The notes under the pieces: model-generated
Database searches by the model: none
Told to the model about the DNA's origin: nothing
Seen by the model: the letters and a program-made list of their open reading frames with translations, nothing else
From: an uncultured Bacteroidia bacterium
GTDB lineage: Bacteria > Bacteroidota > Bacteroidia > Bacteroidales > CAJPTX01
Length of the DNA: 64,000 nt
Direction of reading: 5' to 3'
Assembly: GCA_947252645.1 (NCBI GenBank)
Contig: CAMXWF010000008.1
Span: 1 to 64,000, forward strand
Part shown: piece after piece, positions 35,977-43,699 of the stretch
How the letters are laid out: every line of letters begins with the position of its first letter
Numbering within the stretch: position 1 is the first letter of the stretch
Translations under genes and position numbers: made by a program

Positions 35977-35984
35977 TACCTTTG
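35977..35984 (+). promoter_or_regulatory. -7 element (TACCTTTG) upstream of the small lipoprotein and pfkA
   Basis: TACCTTTG preceded by an AT-rich patch (AAAAAATTAAAAAG). Transcription near 35991 gives a leader of about 87 nt to the ATG at 36078. Confidence 0.55.
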
Positions 35985-36077
35985 CCCAACCATAGGTGGC
36001 TCTAGGCCAGCTATACGCGCTAAACCCACGCGCGGCGTGGATAGCATGTACCTAATCGACTCTAACATCAGGTAGCT

Positions 36078-36200
36078 ATGAAAAGTAGAAGAACCATCCT
36101 CATCATCGTGCTATCCATCCTCCTGGGAGGATGCTGCTGCCTCGCGTCGTGCGCGGGAAGCCACAAGGAGCTCTGCCCAGCCTATACGACCCTACGCTAG
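36078..36200 (+). CDS. Small lipoprotein of 40 residues
   Basis: ATG at 36078, TAG at 36198-36200. Reads a basic start MKSRR, a hydrophobic core TILIIVLSILLGG and several cysteines (GGCCCLASC), so the lipidated Cys could be either in GGC or in LASC, then a short tail ending CPAYTTLR. Tiny lipoproteins with a CPAY motif near the end are common in Bacteroidota and have no known function to me. A clear promoter box precedes it, and pfkA starts 150 bp later, so they may share a transcript. Its brevity keeps confidence moderate. Confidence 0.6.
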   Translation: MKSRRTILIIVLSILLGGCCCLASCAGSHKELCPAYTTLR

Positions 36201-36350
36201 CCTGACAGCCGAGGTGTCTGCCCAGCGCGTGGCGTCTCTAGGCAAGGTACACAGGCCAGCATGGAAGCAGAGGCCAAGGAAGCCTTTGGCTGGCGCAGCG
36301 CGTAGCGAAGTCAACCGGTGCAACGGTAAACAAAAGGGGGGAGCGTAACC

Positions 36351-37445
36351 ATGAAGCGAGTCCTGATCGCAACGGGCGGCGGAGACTGCCCAGGTCTCAA
36401 TGCCGTGATCCGAGCCGTAGTGCGGCGCGCCATGCAGGAACACGACTGGGAAGTGGTGGGGAGCATCGTCTCGTTCAACGGCGTCCTCAACGAGCCCACT
36501 GAGATCATGGTTCTCGACGCCGCGGCCGTCTCGGGCATCCACGTCCGAGGGGGCACCATCCTCGGCACCACCAACAAAGGAGGCCCCTTCGCCTGGCCCA
36601 TCAAGAAGCCCGATGGCACCTGGGCCACCGTTGACCGCAGCGATGAGATGCTGCGCAAGCTCCAGTTCCTCGGTGTCGATGCGGTGATCAACGTGGGCGG
36701 CGACGGCTCACAGCGCATCAGCCAACGCCTCTACGAAAAAGGCCTCAACATCATTGGGGTACCCAAAACCATCGACAACGACCTCTCCTCCACCGACTTC
36801 ACCTTCGGCTTCCAGACCGCCGTCCAAATCGCCACCGAGGCCGTCGATAAGCTCGTCACCACCGCGGCCTCCCACAATCGCGTACTCATCCTGGAGGTCA
36901 TGGGGCGCAATGCCGGCTGGATCGCCCTCCACGCCGCCATCGCCGGCGGCGCCGAGGTCTGCCTGATCCCAGAAATCCCCTACGACATCCAGGCCGTCAA
37001 ACACCGCCTGGAATACCGCTTCCAGCACGGAAGAGGCCATGCCATCATCGTCATCGCTGAGGGCGCCATGCCCAAGGGCGGCGCCATCACCTCCTTCCAA
37101 AGCGACGAGGTGGGCTACGAAAACCTCCGCCTCGGCGGCGTTGGGCACCAACTCGTCCATGAACTCAAAACCGCGGGCTTTGAGGAAGACATGCGCGTCA
37201 CCGTGCTAGGCCACCTCCAGCGCGGCGGGATCCCCCTGGCCTACGACCGCATCCTAGCCACCCAGTTCGGCGTCAAGGCCTTCGAACTCGTCCTCGAGGG
37301 GCGCTTTGGCGAAATGGTCGCCTACCGACACCCTAACGTCATCTCCGTCCCGCTCATTGAGGCCGTGCAGCAGCCCAACCTCGTCGACCCCAATTGCGAC
37401 CTCGTCCGCACGGCCCACGGCATCGGCATCAGCTTCGGCGACTAG
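36351..37445 (+). CDS. pfkA: 6-phosphofructokinase, group III, probably ATP-using
   Basis: 364 residues. MKRVLIATGGGDCPGLNAVI (phosphate-binding loop), INVGGDGSQ (about 117-121) and GVPKTIDNDLSS (Lys about 139, catalytic Asp in TIDND). Family knowledge: Gly at the GGDG position marks ATP users and Asp marks pyrophosphate users; Lys before TIDND is typical of the PPi or mixed clade. Here Gly is combined with Lys, the pattern of ATP-using members of group III such as those of actinomycetes. It phosphorylates fructose 6-phosphate in glycolysis. Genome context: with glycogen genes nearby but in another operon. Confidence 0.93.
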   Translation: MKRVLIATGGGDCPGLNAVIRAVVRRAMQEHDWEVVGSIVSFNGVLNEPTEIMVLDAAAVSGIHVRGGTILGTTNKGGPFAWPIKKPDGTWATVDRSDEMLRKLQFLGVDAVINVGGDGSQRISQRLYEKGLNIIGVPKTIDNDLSSTDFTFGFQTAVQIATEAVDKLVTTAASHNRVLILEVMGRNAGWIALHAAIAGGAEVCLIPEIPYDIQAVKHRLEYRFQHGRGHAIIVIAEGAMPKGGAITSFQSDEVGYENLRLGGVGHQLVHELKTAGFEEDMRVTVLGHLQRGGIPLAYDRILATQFGVKAFELVLEGRFGEMVAYRHPNVISVPLIEAVQQPNLVDPNCDLVRTAHGIGISFGD

Positions 37446-37589
37446 CCCTCCCATCGCCCCAGGCAACCCGACCAAAGCCGACCCTCCCGGGGGGGTACTC
37501 GATGCCCTGTGTGCCCCCTCCAGCCTAGGGGCTCCACTCGAGCCAACCTCCACGACCCGCAACCAGTACCTCCATATCGCATTTATTCC

Positions 37590-37597
37590 TAACTTCG
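37590..37597 (+). promoter_or_regulatory. -7 element (TAACTTCG) for the lipocalin-like gene
   Basis: TAACTTCG fits TAnnTTYG. Start near 37604, shortly before the candidate ATGs at 37617 and 37650. Confidence 0.4.
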
Positions 37598-37649
37598 CGC
37601 CAACGCGCCGTGGGCAATGTTTTGCGGCCGTCAGCACAACGCAAAAGAC

Positions 37650-38075
37650 ATGGGTCGATCAGCCAGGTCTGTTAGGGCCGCCAAGCATCAGGAACACGTA
37701 CTGCTCAGCTTCCTCTTCCTCTCCTTCTTCGCGCTGGGGATCGCAGGGCTCCCCAGCTGTAAGAAAAAAATGGAGGAGTTCGACATCAACAAGAAGTGGA
37801 CTGTCCAGGCGGTCTCCAAGCAGGGCACGGCTGTTCCCAACTCCACGATGCTGGGCGACACCTACGATTTTCACGATGGCCAATGCGCTATCACCAGCAC
37901 GACCCTCGGCTCGAAAACCGTGCGTTTTACCTTTAGCCAGGCTGAGCGCAAGCTCCAGCTCGGCCGCGAGGTCTACGAGGTCTACCGCACGGAAGTCCAC
38001 GAACTCCAAATAGGCCACGTGCTCCCTACCTCCCTTCAGGGCGCAGACAACTACACCCTCACCCTTCGCCAGTAG
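37650..38075 (+). CDS. Lipocalin-like lipoprotein
   Basis: 141 residues from the ATG at 37650; an ATG at 37617 adds 11 residues. Signal with hydrophobic core LLSFLFLSFFALGIAGLPSC and lipidated Cys, followed by KKKMEEFDINKKWTVQAVSK. The mature part of about 100 residues is a predicted small beta-barrel: WTVQAVSK, YDFHDGQCAITSTT, VRFTFSQ and a LQIGHVLPTS-type end, as in Bacteroidota lipocalin-like (DUF4488/DUF5004-type) proteins. It is presumed to be on the outer membrane; ligand unknown. The family assignment is by shape only. Confidence 0.6.
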   Translation: MGRSARSVRAAKHQEHVLLSFLFLSFFALGIAGLPSCKKKMEEFDINKKWTVQAVSKQGTAVPNSTMLGDTYDFHDGQCAITSTTLGSKTVRFTFSQAERKLQLGREVYEVYRTEVHELQIGHVLPTSLQGADNYTLTLRQ

Positions 38076-38285
38076 CCCTACCCCGTCCCCCTGGTCCTCG
38101 GCTTTAGCTTGCCCGCGCTGTTCCGGTGCCTTGCCGCCTCACAGACAGATGTTCTGACGGGAATTTTCACCCGAAACGGCAATTCGTAATAGCTTTTACT
38201 GAACAATCATGCCAGTCCTGCGTTTTAGTGTGGAGCGATTCAAAATAGCTCCTCCTACGACGTAACACACTTAATCACTATAGCT

Positions 38286-38786
38286 ATGAAAAAGGTGGGA
38301 ATTTTCTACGGCAGCTCGACCGGCAACATGGAGGCGGCTGCCAAACTACTCCAGCAAGACCTCGGGGAGGCCGATCTGTTTAGCGTTGACGACGTGCAGG
38401 CCAGCAAGGTCGCGGAGTACGACAACGTTGTCCTCTGCTCCTCCACGTGGGGCCTAGGCGATATGCAGGACTCCATGGTGGGCTTCGTAGAAGACCTCAA
38501 GAAGCTAAACCTCTCCGGCAAGCACTTTGCCCTCATGGGCATGGGGGACCAGAGCACCTACTCTAGCACGTATTGCGATGCCATCGGCCAAATGTACAAC
38601 GAGCTCCAGGACAAGGGCATCGAATTCATCGGCCGCACGGATACCGATGGCTACGACTTCGAAAGCTCCATCTCGGTGGTCAACGATGAGTTCCTCGGCC
38701 TCGCCCTCGATGCCGACAACCAGGACGACCTCACGGCCGACCGCATCAAGGCCTGGGTTAGCGAGCTAAAGAAGGGGTTCATCTAG
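38286..38786 (+). CDS. fldA: Flavodoxin
   Basis: 166 residues. FMN phosphate loop IFYGSSTGNMEAAAK, then STWGLGDMQD (the W of the isoalloxazine stack) and ALMGMGDQSTYSSTYCDAIG with the tyrosine side. Long-chain flavodoxin length. An electron carrier that replaces ferredoxin under iron limitation. Expressed alone: about 210 bp of leader upstream and a strong terminator downstream. Confidence 0.95.
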   Translation: MKKVGIFYGSSTGNMEAAAKLLQQDLGEADLFSVDDVQASKVAEYDNVVLCSSTWGLGDMQDSMVGFVEDLKKLNLSGKHFALMGMGDQSTYSSTYCDAIGQMYNELQDKGIEFIGRTDTDGYDFESSISVVNDEFLGLALDADNQDDLTADRIKAWVSELKKGFI

Positions 38787-38838
38787 CCATCTGCAGGCCA
38801 CGCACCCTACGCGGCTCGTGGCCTGTCGATCTCTTCTC

Positions 38839-38876
38839 GCCGCCGGGTGATGCGCACACCCGGCGGCCTTTATTTT
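38839..38876 (+). terminator. Rho-independent terminator after flavodoxin
   Basis: An 11-bp perfect stem, GCCGCCGGGTG (38839-38849) with CACCCGGCGGC (38857-38867), a 7-nt loop, then CTTTATTTT. It closes the plus-strand run of genes. A second hairpin (GCAGGCCACG with CGTGGCCTG) lies just before it. Confidence 0.9.
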
Positions 38877-39099
38877 CCTAGGGACTGATCTTACACTTGT
38901 CGTCGCGCTGGGACGCCTGGCGCGGCCTCTGCGCCACAGGGGCATGGCGCCCCCTCTCCTACCAACCGGACAAGCAACATGCCTCCACGTTACCTGGCTA
39001 CACCGCGCCGCGCAGTGCCCAGAGGCCCATACGTCCCTACGGGGTCGTAGTCACGCCACAATAAATCCGCACGCCTGGCTGCAGCTGCGCAGCCCGCCC
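38877..39099. other. Intergenic region between convergent flavodoxin and ftsK
   Basis: No gene, RNA or repeat seen. The plus-strand terminator lies at its left edge. Confidence 0.5.
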
Positions 39100-41613
39100 T
39101 TACGGTAAGGCGGCCAGGAGGCGCTCAAGGCTACCGCTATCGAGTACCAGGAGCTCGCGAGGCTTGCTGGCATCCTGCGCGCCCACGATGCCCGCGGCCT
39201 CCAGCTGATCCACAATGCGCCCCGCCCGGTTATAGCCGATTTTGTACTTCCGCTGGATAGAGGAGGTGGAGCAGCGCCCATCGCCCTCCTCCACCAGGAA
39301 GCGGGCCACATCCTCAAAGAGCGGATCCCGATCGGCTAGGTCGACCGACACCCCCTCGCCATCCCCGTTCGGGTCGTAGTCGGGCAGCGCAAAAGGCCCC
39401 GCGTAGCCCTGCTGATTGGCTATGAAATCGGTCAGCCGCTCCACCTCAGGCGTATCGAGGAAGGCGCATTGCACCCGCACCAGCTCACTCCCCGTGCTGA
39501 CGAGCATGTCGCCCCGCCCGATGAGCTGATTGGCCCCCGAGGAATCGAGAATGGTGCGCGAATCCACCACGGAGGTCACCCGGAAGGCTATCCGAGCCGG
39601 GAAGTTGGCCTTGATTAACCCCGTGATGATGTTGGTCGTAGGGCGCTGCGTAGCTATCACCAGGTGAATGCCAATGGCGCGGGCCAGCTGGGCCAGCCGG
39701 GCGATCGGCAGCTCCACGTCGCGACCGGCCGTCATGATAAGGTCGGCAAACTCATCGATGATCACCACGATGTAGGGCATGAAGCGATGCCCCTTCTCGG
39801 GATTGAGATGGCGCTTGATAAACTTCTCGTTGTACTCCTTGATGTTGCGCACCATGGCCAGCTTGAGCAGATCGTAGCGCGCATCCATCTCGATGCAGAG
39901 CGAGTTGAGGGTGTTGACCACCTTGTCGGTGTCGGTAATGATGGCCTCCTCTTCGTTCGGGAGCTTGGCCAGGAAATGGCGCTCTAGCCGGGCATAGAGC
40001 GAGAGCTCCACCTTCTTGGGGTCCACAAGGACGAACTTGAGCTGCGCGGGGTGCTTACGGTAGAGCAACGAGGCTATAATGGCGTTGAGACCCACCGACT
40101 TACCCTGTCCCGTGGCGCCCGCCACGAGCAGGTGGGGCATCTTGGCCAGGTCCACCACGTAGGCCTCGTTGGCGATCGTGCGCCCCAGGGCTATGGGCAG
40201 CTGCGCCTTGCTCTCCTGAAATCGCTTGGAGCGCAGTACCGACAGCATGGAAACTATCGAGGGCTTTGCGTTGGGCACCTCGATGCCCACCGTGCCCCTG
40301 CCTGGAATGGGCGCAATGATACGTATACCCAAGGCCGAGAGGCTCAGGGCAATATCATCCTCCAAATTCTTGATCCGGCTGATGCGGATGCCCGGGGCGG
40401 GCACGATCTCGTAGAGGGTCACCGTGGGCCCCACGGTCGCCCGGATGCTCTCAATGTCTATCGCGTAGTTCTTGAGCGTTTCGACAATGGCATTCTTCTT
40501 CTCAAGAAGCTCTCGCTCAGTCACTTGCTCCTGGCCTGCCTCGTGATCCTCCAGCAACTCAAGCGGGGGGAACTGGTAGTGTGAGAGTTCTAGCGTGGGG
40601 TCGTAATCCTCTGTGGGGCCAAACTCCTCCGCCTCCCCTTCCTCGGGGTGCTCCTGCTGCACTTCGAGAACAGGGCCATCGCCCTCCTCTGCCGCCAGCT
40701 CATCGCAACTAGCATCCTCCTGCACCTCCGTGCCTTCATCGCCTGCAGGGCGCTCCACCTCGAAGGCAACTACATCGGGGGCTCCACTGGCAGCTGGTGA
40801 ATCGGATGATGGCTCCGCCGGGGCGCCGCCCTGCGAGGGTGAAACAGCCCCAGGAAGCGGCGCTACAGCTCCAACCTCCCCAGGGCCGCCTGTGGAGGCT
40901 GGGACCTCAATTGTGCTAGCCGAATCGCTGGATTCCTCCGCGCGGGCAGGCGGCGTAGGACTGGAATCAGACTCCCTTCTACCACGGAAAGACTTCAGAC
41001 GGCCAGCAAATCCCTCTAGAGCATGATACACTACTTGCGACACGCTGCTGCTGAGCCACATTAAGTAGAATACAGATAGCACAACTAGAACTATCGCAGT
41101 GCCCACCTTCCCCAGTAGGCTCAAGCACCATAGCGAGAGGTAGTGCCCAAAGTCACCCCCGAGCCCAGACCCCAAGTACCCCCCGCAAAGCCCGAAGAAA
41201 AAGCCCAGGTCGATGGAGAGCAACACCAGCCCCACGAGCATAACCATCTGGCGTCGATAGAGATGTGGATAGCGCACGCCCAGGAGGATGGAGCCGTAAA
41301 ATGCTATCAGCACCGGGAAAAGAAAAGCCCCCAGCCCAAATCCCCGCGAGATGGAAACATTGGCCAGCGTAGCGCCTACCGACCCCAAGTAGTTGGCCGG
41401 CTTGACCTCTAGGGGACGTAGGAGATCCTGCCAGGCCAAGCTCTGGTCTGCAGCCCAGGTAAACAGGTGGCATAGGTAGGCCGCAGCAAGGTAGAGCGCA
41501 AAGATGATGACGCTGATACCTAGCAGCAGCCGCACTCGTTGCGTCTGCTGGGCTGGCGTCAGCTCGGCCTCGCCAGACTGCTTCCCAGACTGCCTCTTAC
41601 TCTTCTTCTTCAT
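39100..41613 (-). CDS. ftsK: DNA translocase FtsK
   Basis: About 837 residues from the ATG at 41613 (MKKKSKRQSGKQSGEAEL); ATGs at 41631 and 41661 are also in frame. Four N-terminal membrane helices (first 190 residues), a long acidic Pro/Ser/Glu-rich linker (about 215-370), then the alpha/beta motor with Walker A GATGQGKSVGLNA (about 497), Walker B YIVVIIDEFADLIM, and a C-terminal gamma winged helix (GDGRCSTSSIQRKYKIGYNR and onward) that reads KOPS sites. It pumps DNA at the division septum and assists dimer resolution. It is the last of a minus-strand run with the LEA lipoprotein and yebC. Confidence 0.95.
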   Translation of the reverse strand: MKKKSKRQSGKQSGEAELTPAQQTQRVRLLLGISVIIFALYLAAAYLCHLFTWAADQSLAWQDLLRPLEVKPANYLGSVGATLANVSISRGFGLGAFLFPVLIAFYGSILLGVRYPHLYRRQMVMLVGLVLLSIDLGFFFGLCGGYLGSGLGGDFGHYLSLWCLSLLGKVGTAIVLVVLSVFYLMWLSSSVSQVVYHALEGFAGRLKSFRGRRESDSSPTPPARAEESSDSASTIEVPASTGGPGEVGAVAPLPGAVSPSQGGAPAEPSSDSPAASGAPDVVAFEVERPAGDEGTEVQEDASCDELAAEEGDGPVLEVQQEHPEEGEAEEFGPTEDYDPTLELSHYQFPPLELLEDHEAGQEQVTERELLEKKNAIVETLKNYAIDIESIRATVGPTVTLYEIVPAPGIRISRIKNLEDDIALSLSALGIRIIAPIPGRGTVGIEVPNAKPSIVSMLSVLRSKRFQESKAQLPIALGRTIANEAYVVDLAKMPHLLVAGATGQGKSVGLNAIIASLLYRKHPAQLKFVLVDPKKVELSLYARLERHFLAKLPNEEEAIITDTDKVVNTLNSLCIEMDARYDLLKLAMVRNIKEYNEKFIKRHLNPEKGHRFMPYIVVIIDEFADLIMTAGRDVELPIARLAQLARAIGIHLVIATQRPTTNIITGLIKANFPARIAFRVTSVVDSRTILDSSGANQLIGRGDMLVSTGSELVRVQCAFLDTPEVERLTDFIANQQGYAGPFALPDYDPNGDGEGVSVDLADRDPLFEDVARFLVEEGDGRCSTSSIQRKYKIGYNRAGRIVDQLEAAGIVGAQDASKPRELLVLDSGSLERLLAALP

Positions 41614-41747
41614 AGCTTTGCGCTCCAGCATGTATCGGCAAATACCTCGTAGCACACCCATCCCTGGCGACGCCTGCCCCGCCGCACAAGAATATGCAGC
41701 GACAACCCGCCCCCACCCTGAGGGGCGGGAGATGACCGTTTGGCCCC

Positions 41748-42305
41748 CTAGGGCAGCCCCTGCTGTATGCCCGAAAGGGCCTCCTCGAGGGGCCTACGGG
41801 GCACCAGGATGCGGCGGGAAAGCACCCCATAGCGCCCACGGAGGTAGCCAGCCACCTCGAAGTCACCAGGATCGAGGTTTCGCCCCAAAAACAGCAGGCC
41901 GTAGAGCTTCCCCATGGTATCGAACTGCATGGTCAGGCGCACGGTCAAAGTGTCAGCAAAGTGCGGCGGCAGGACGATGGGTGCAGGGGCGTAGAGATAG
42001 CCCAAGTGGTTGTTCCTGTGCCATATATCGAGATGAACCTCATTCACTAGGAGAGGCTTGGGGTTCTGATTCCTGGCCTCGGCCAAAAACCTAATTCCCA
42101 CCTGACCACTGTCCTGGAGGGAGAAATGCATCCCCTCCGCGGCGCGGAAAGCGATCTCCCCGCGGGGCATACAGCCAGGGAGACCGACCAGCGCAAGCAG
42201 CACAACCAGTAGGCAGCACAAACTGCCCCCACCGTCCCGGGACACCACCAGGCCTGCAGGAAGCGTAGCACGGCTGCGCCGCGGGGAGGAGATTCTACTG
42301 TTCAT
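41748..42305 (-). CDS. LEA type 2-like lipoprotein
   Basis: 185 residues. Basic N terminus, hydrophobic stretch CCLLVVLLALVGLPGC with lipobox Cys, then a single beta-sandwich domain: VGIRFLAEARNQNPKPLLVN, LDIWHRNNHLG and VLPPHFADTLTVRLTMQFD. This matches the water-stress/LEA_2 fold lipoproteins of Bacteroidota. Probably on the inner face of the outer membrane; function unknown. It lies 135 bp before ftsK and 143 bp after yebC on the same strand. Confidence 0.65.
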   Translation of the reverse strand: MNSRISSPRRSRATLPAGLVVSRDGGGSLCCLLVVLLALVGLPGCMPRGEIAFRAAEGMHFSLQDSGQVGIRFLAEARNQNPKPLLVNEVHLDIWHRNNHLGYLYAPAPIVLPPHFADTLTVRLTMQFDTMGKLYGLLFLGRNLDPGDFEVAGYLRGRYGVLSRRILVPRRPLEEALSGIQQGLP

Positions 42306-42447
42306 GCCCTAACTTCGCGATGGCAGCTGGGCCACCCCAAGAGAAACGGTGAACAATCAAAACATCCAGCACCTGCACCAACCTCCTGTCAACTACCCCA
42401 ATACACGGGGCAAATGGCCGCGGGACGCACAATTCCGCCCGTGGGGA

Positions 42448-43212
42448 CTACTCCTCCTTCTCCAGTGCCTCGGCCAGCTCATCGGTGAGCTCGAGGTTGT
42501 GGTAGACGTTTTGGACATCATCCAGCTCCTCGAAGTCGGCCACCATGTGCATGATCTTGAGCCCCTCCTCCACCGAGAGCACCTTCGTATCGCTGGGTAT
42601 GCGCTGCAGGGCAGCGTTCTGGGGCACGATGCCGTTGTCATCGAGATACTTCTGCATGGCCCCATAGTGCTCCATGGAGGTGTAGACCACCACCTGGTCC
42701 TCGTCCATCTCGATCTCGTCGGCCCCGCCCTCAATAAGCATCATCTCGGCATCCTCTGGCTGCAGGCCTTTAGCCTGCAGGGCCTCCTTCTCGATGGTGA
42801 ACACCCCCTTGGTGGCAAAGAGAAAGCTGAGCGACCCCGAGGTGCCCAGCTGGCAATTGCGCCGGGTGAACACCGAGCGCACCTGGCTCACCGTGCGGTT
42901 AGTGTTGTCACTCAGGCACTCGATGACGAACCCGATCCCCGACGGCCCGTAACCCTCGTAGGTGATGGCCTGCAGATTGGCCGGATCCTTCTCGGCCTTG
43001 TTGATGGCCCGCTCGATGTTGTCCTTGGGCATGTTGACACCCTTGGCGTTGTTCACCGCCACCCGCAGGCGGGGATTCCCGTTGATATCCGAGCCCCCCT
43101 CCTTGACTGCTATCGAGATCTCCTTGATAATACGGGAAAACTCCTTGCTCCGCTTCGCGTCGGCCACGCCCTTCTTATGCTTGATGGTCGACCACTTGTT
43201 GTGTCCTGACAT
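42448..43212 (-). CDS. yebC: YebC/PmpR family protein (DUF28)
   Basis: 254 residues, starting MSGHNKWSTIKHKKGVADAK, the family signature. Three domains as usual; YEGYGPSGIGFVIECLSDN in the middle. Members act as transcription regulators or, by recent work on YebC, help ribosomes pass proline-rich stretches. The C terminus is acidic and ends EALEKEE. Preceded by a TACCTTTG box 22 nt upstream of the transcript start-to-ATG interval. Confidence 0.93.
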   Translation of the reverse strand: MSGHNKWSTIKHKKGVADAKRSKEFSRIIKEISIAVKEGGSDINGNPRLRVAVNNAKGVNMPKDNIERAINKAEKDPANLQAITYEGYGPSGIGFVIECLSDNTNRTVSQVRSVFTRRNCQLGTSGSLSFLFATKGVFTIEKEALQAKGLQPEDAEMMLIEGGADEIEMDEDQVVVYTSMEHYGAMQKYLDDNGIVPQNAALQRIPSDTKVLSVEEGLKIMHMVADFEELDDVQNVYHNLELTDELAEALEKEE

Positions 43213-43240
43213 ACCCTCTATGTATCATAATTGGAACTCG

Positions 43241-43248
43241 CAAAGGTA
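43241..43248 (-). promoter_or_regulatory. -7 element (TACCTTTG) for yebC
   Basis: Minus-strand TACCTTTG; start near 43234, about 22 nt before the ATG at 43212. Confidence 0.6.
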
Positions 43249-43699
43249 GCGATATTCTCCCATTCCTAGGGCCCCACGTGTGCCTAAACGCCCCAATTGA
43301 TGGGGGGAACAGATCAACGGGCTACTGTGTTACACTTCGATAAATCCGCGCATAGCCGCGATTGGGCCCAAGGGACTCCAGACGATGCATTGGCCGCTAA
43401 AACAGTCGATCGTACGTATAGTGCTTTGTCTATGGTATCAATAAACTACACAGCTATATCTGCACTGTCCCTACAGATTAAAGTCCTATCCAACTGAGAG
43501 GCAAATACAATTTACATACCCTCGCCGCACCCTCGCCGTACCAACTCCGCTCGCATTCGCCGCGTATGCGGAGAGGGTGCGGAGCTGGTGGAAAGAGGGG
43601 TGTAGGGGAACTATTGTCTACTAATGCTGTAGATACTTACTTGTAAATCGCTGATATCTTTTAGTCTACTGTCTACGATGTCCAATGGTGTAGCCTAAG
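43249..43699. other. Intergenic region between porU and yebC with nested inverted repeats
   Basis: No gene. A cluster of inverted repeats lies at 43518-43588: ACCCTCGCCG occurs twice in tandem, CCGCACCCTC (43525-43534) pairs with GAGGGTGCGG (43573-43582), and CCAACTCCGC (43541-43550) nearly pairs with GCGGAGCTGG (43579-43588). The two pairings compete. There is no T-run after either arm, so it is not a standard terminator. The rest is AT-richer and featureless. Confidence 0.45.

Noticed and set aside
43297..43497. 66-codon frame between yebC and porU
   Set aside because: No family, signal or ribosome site; probably chance.
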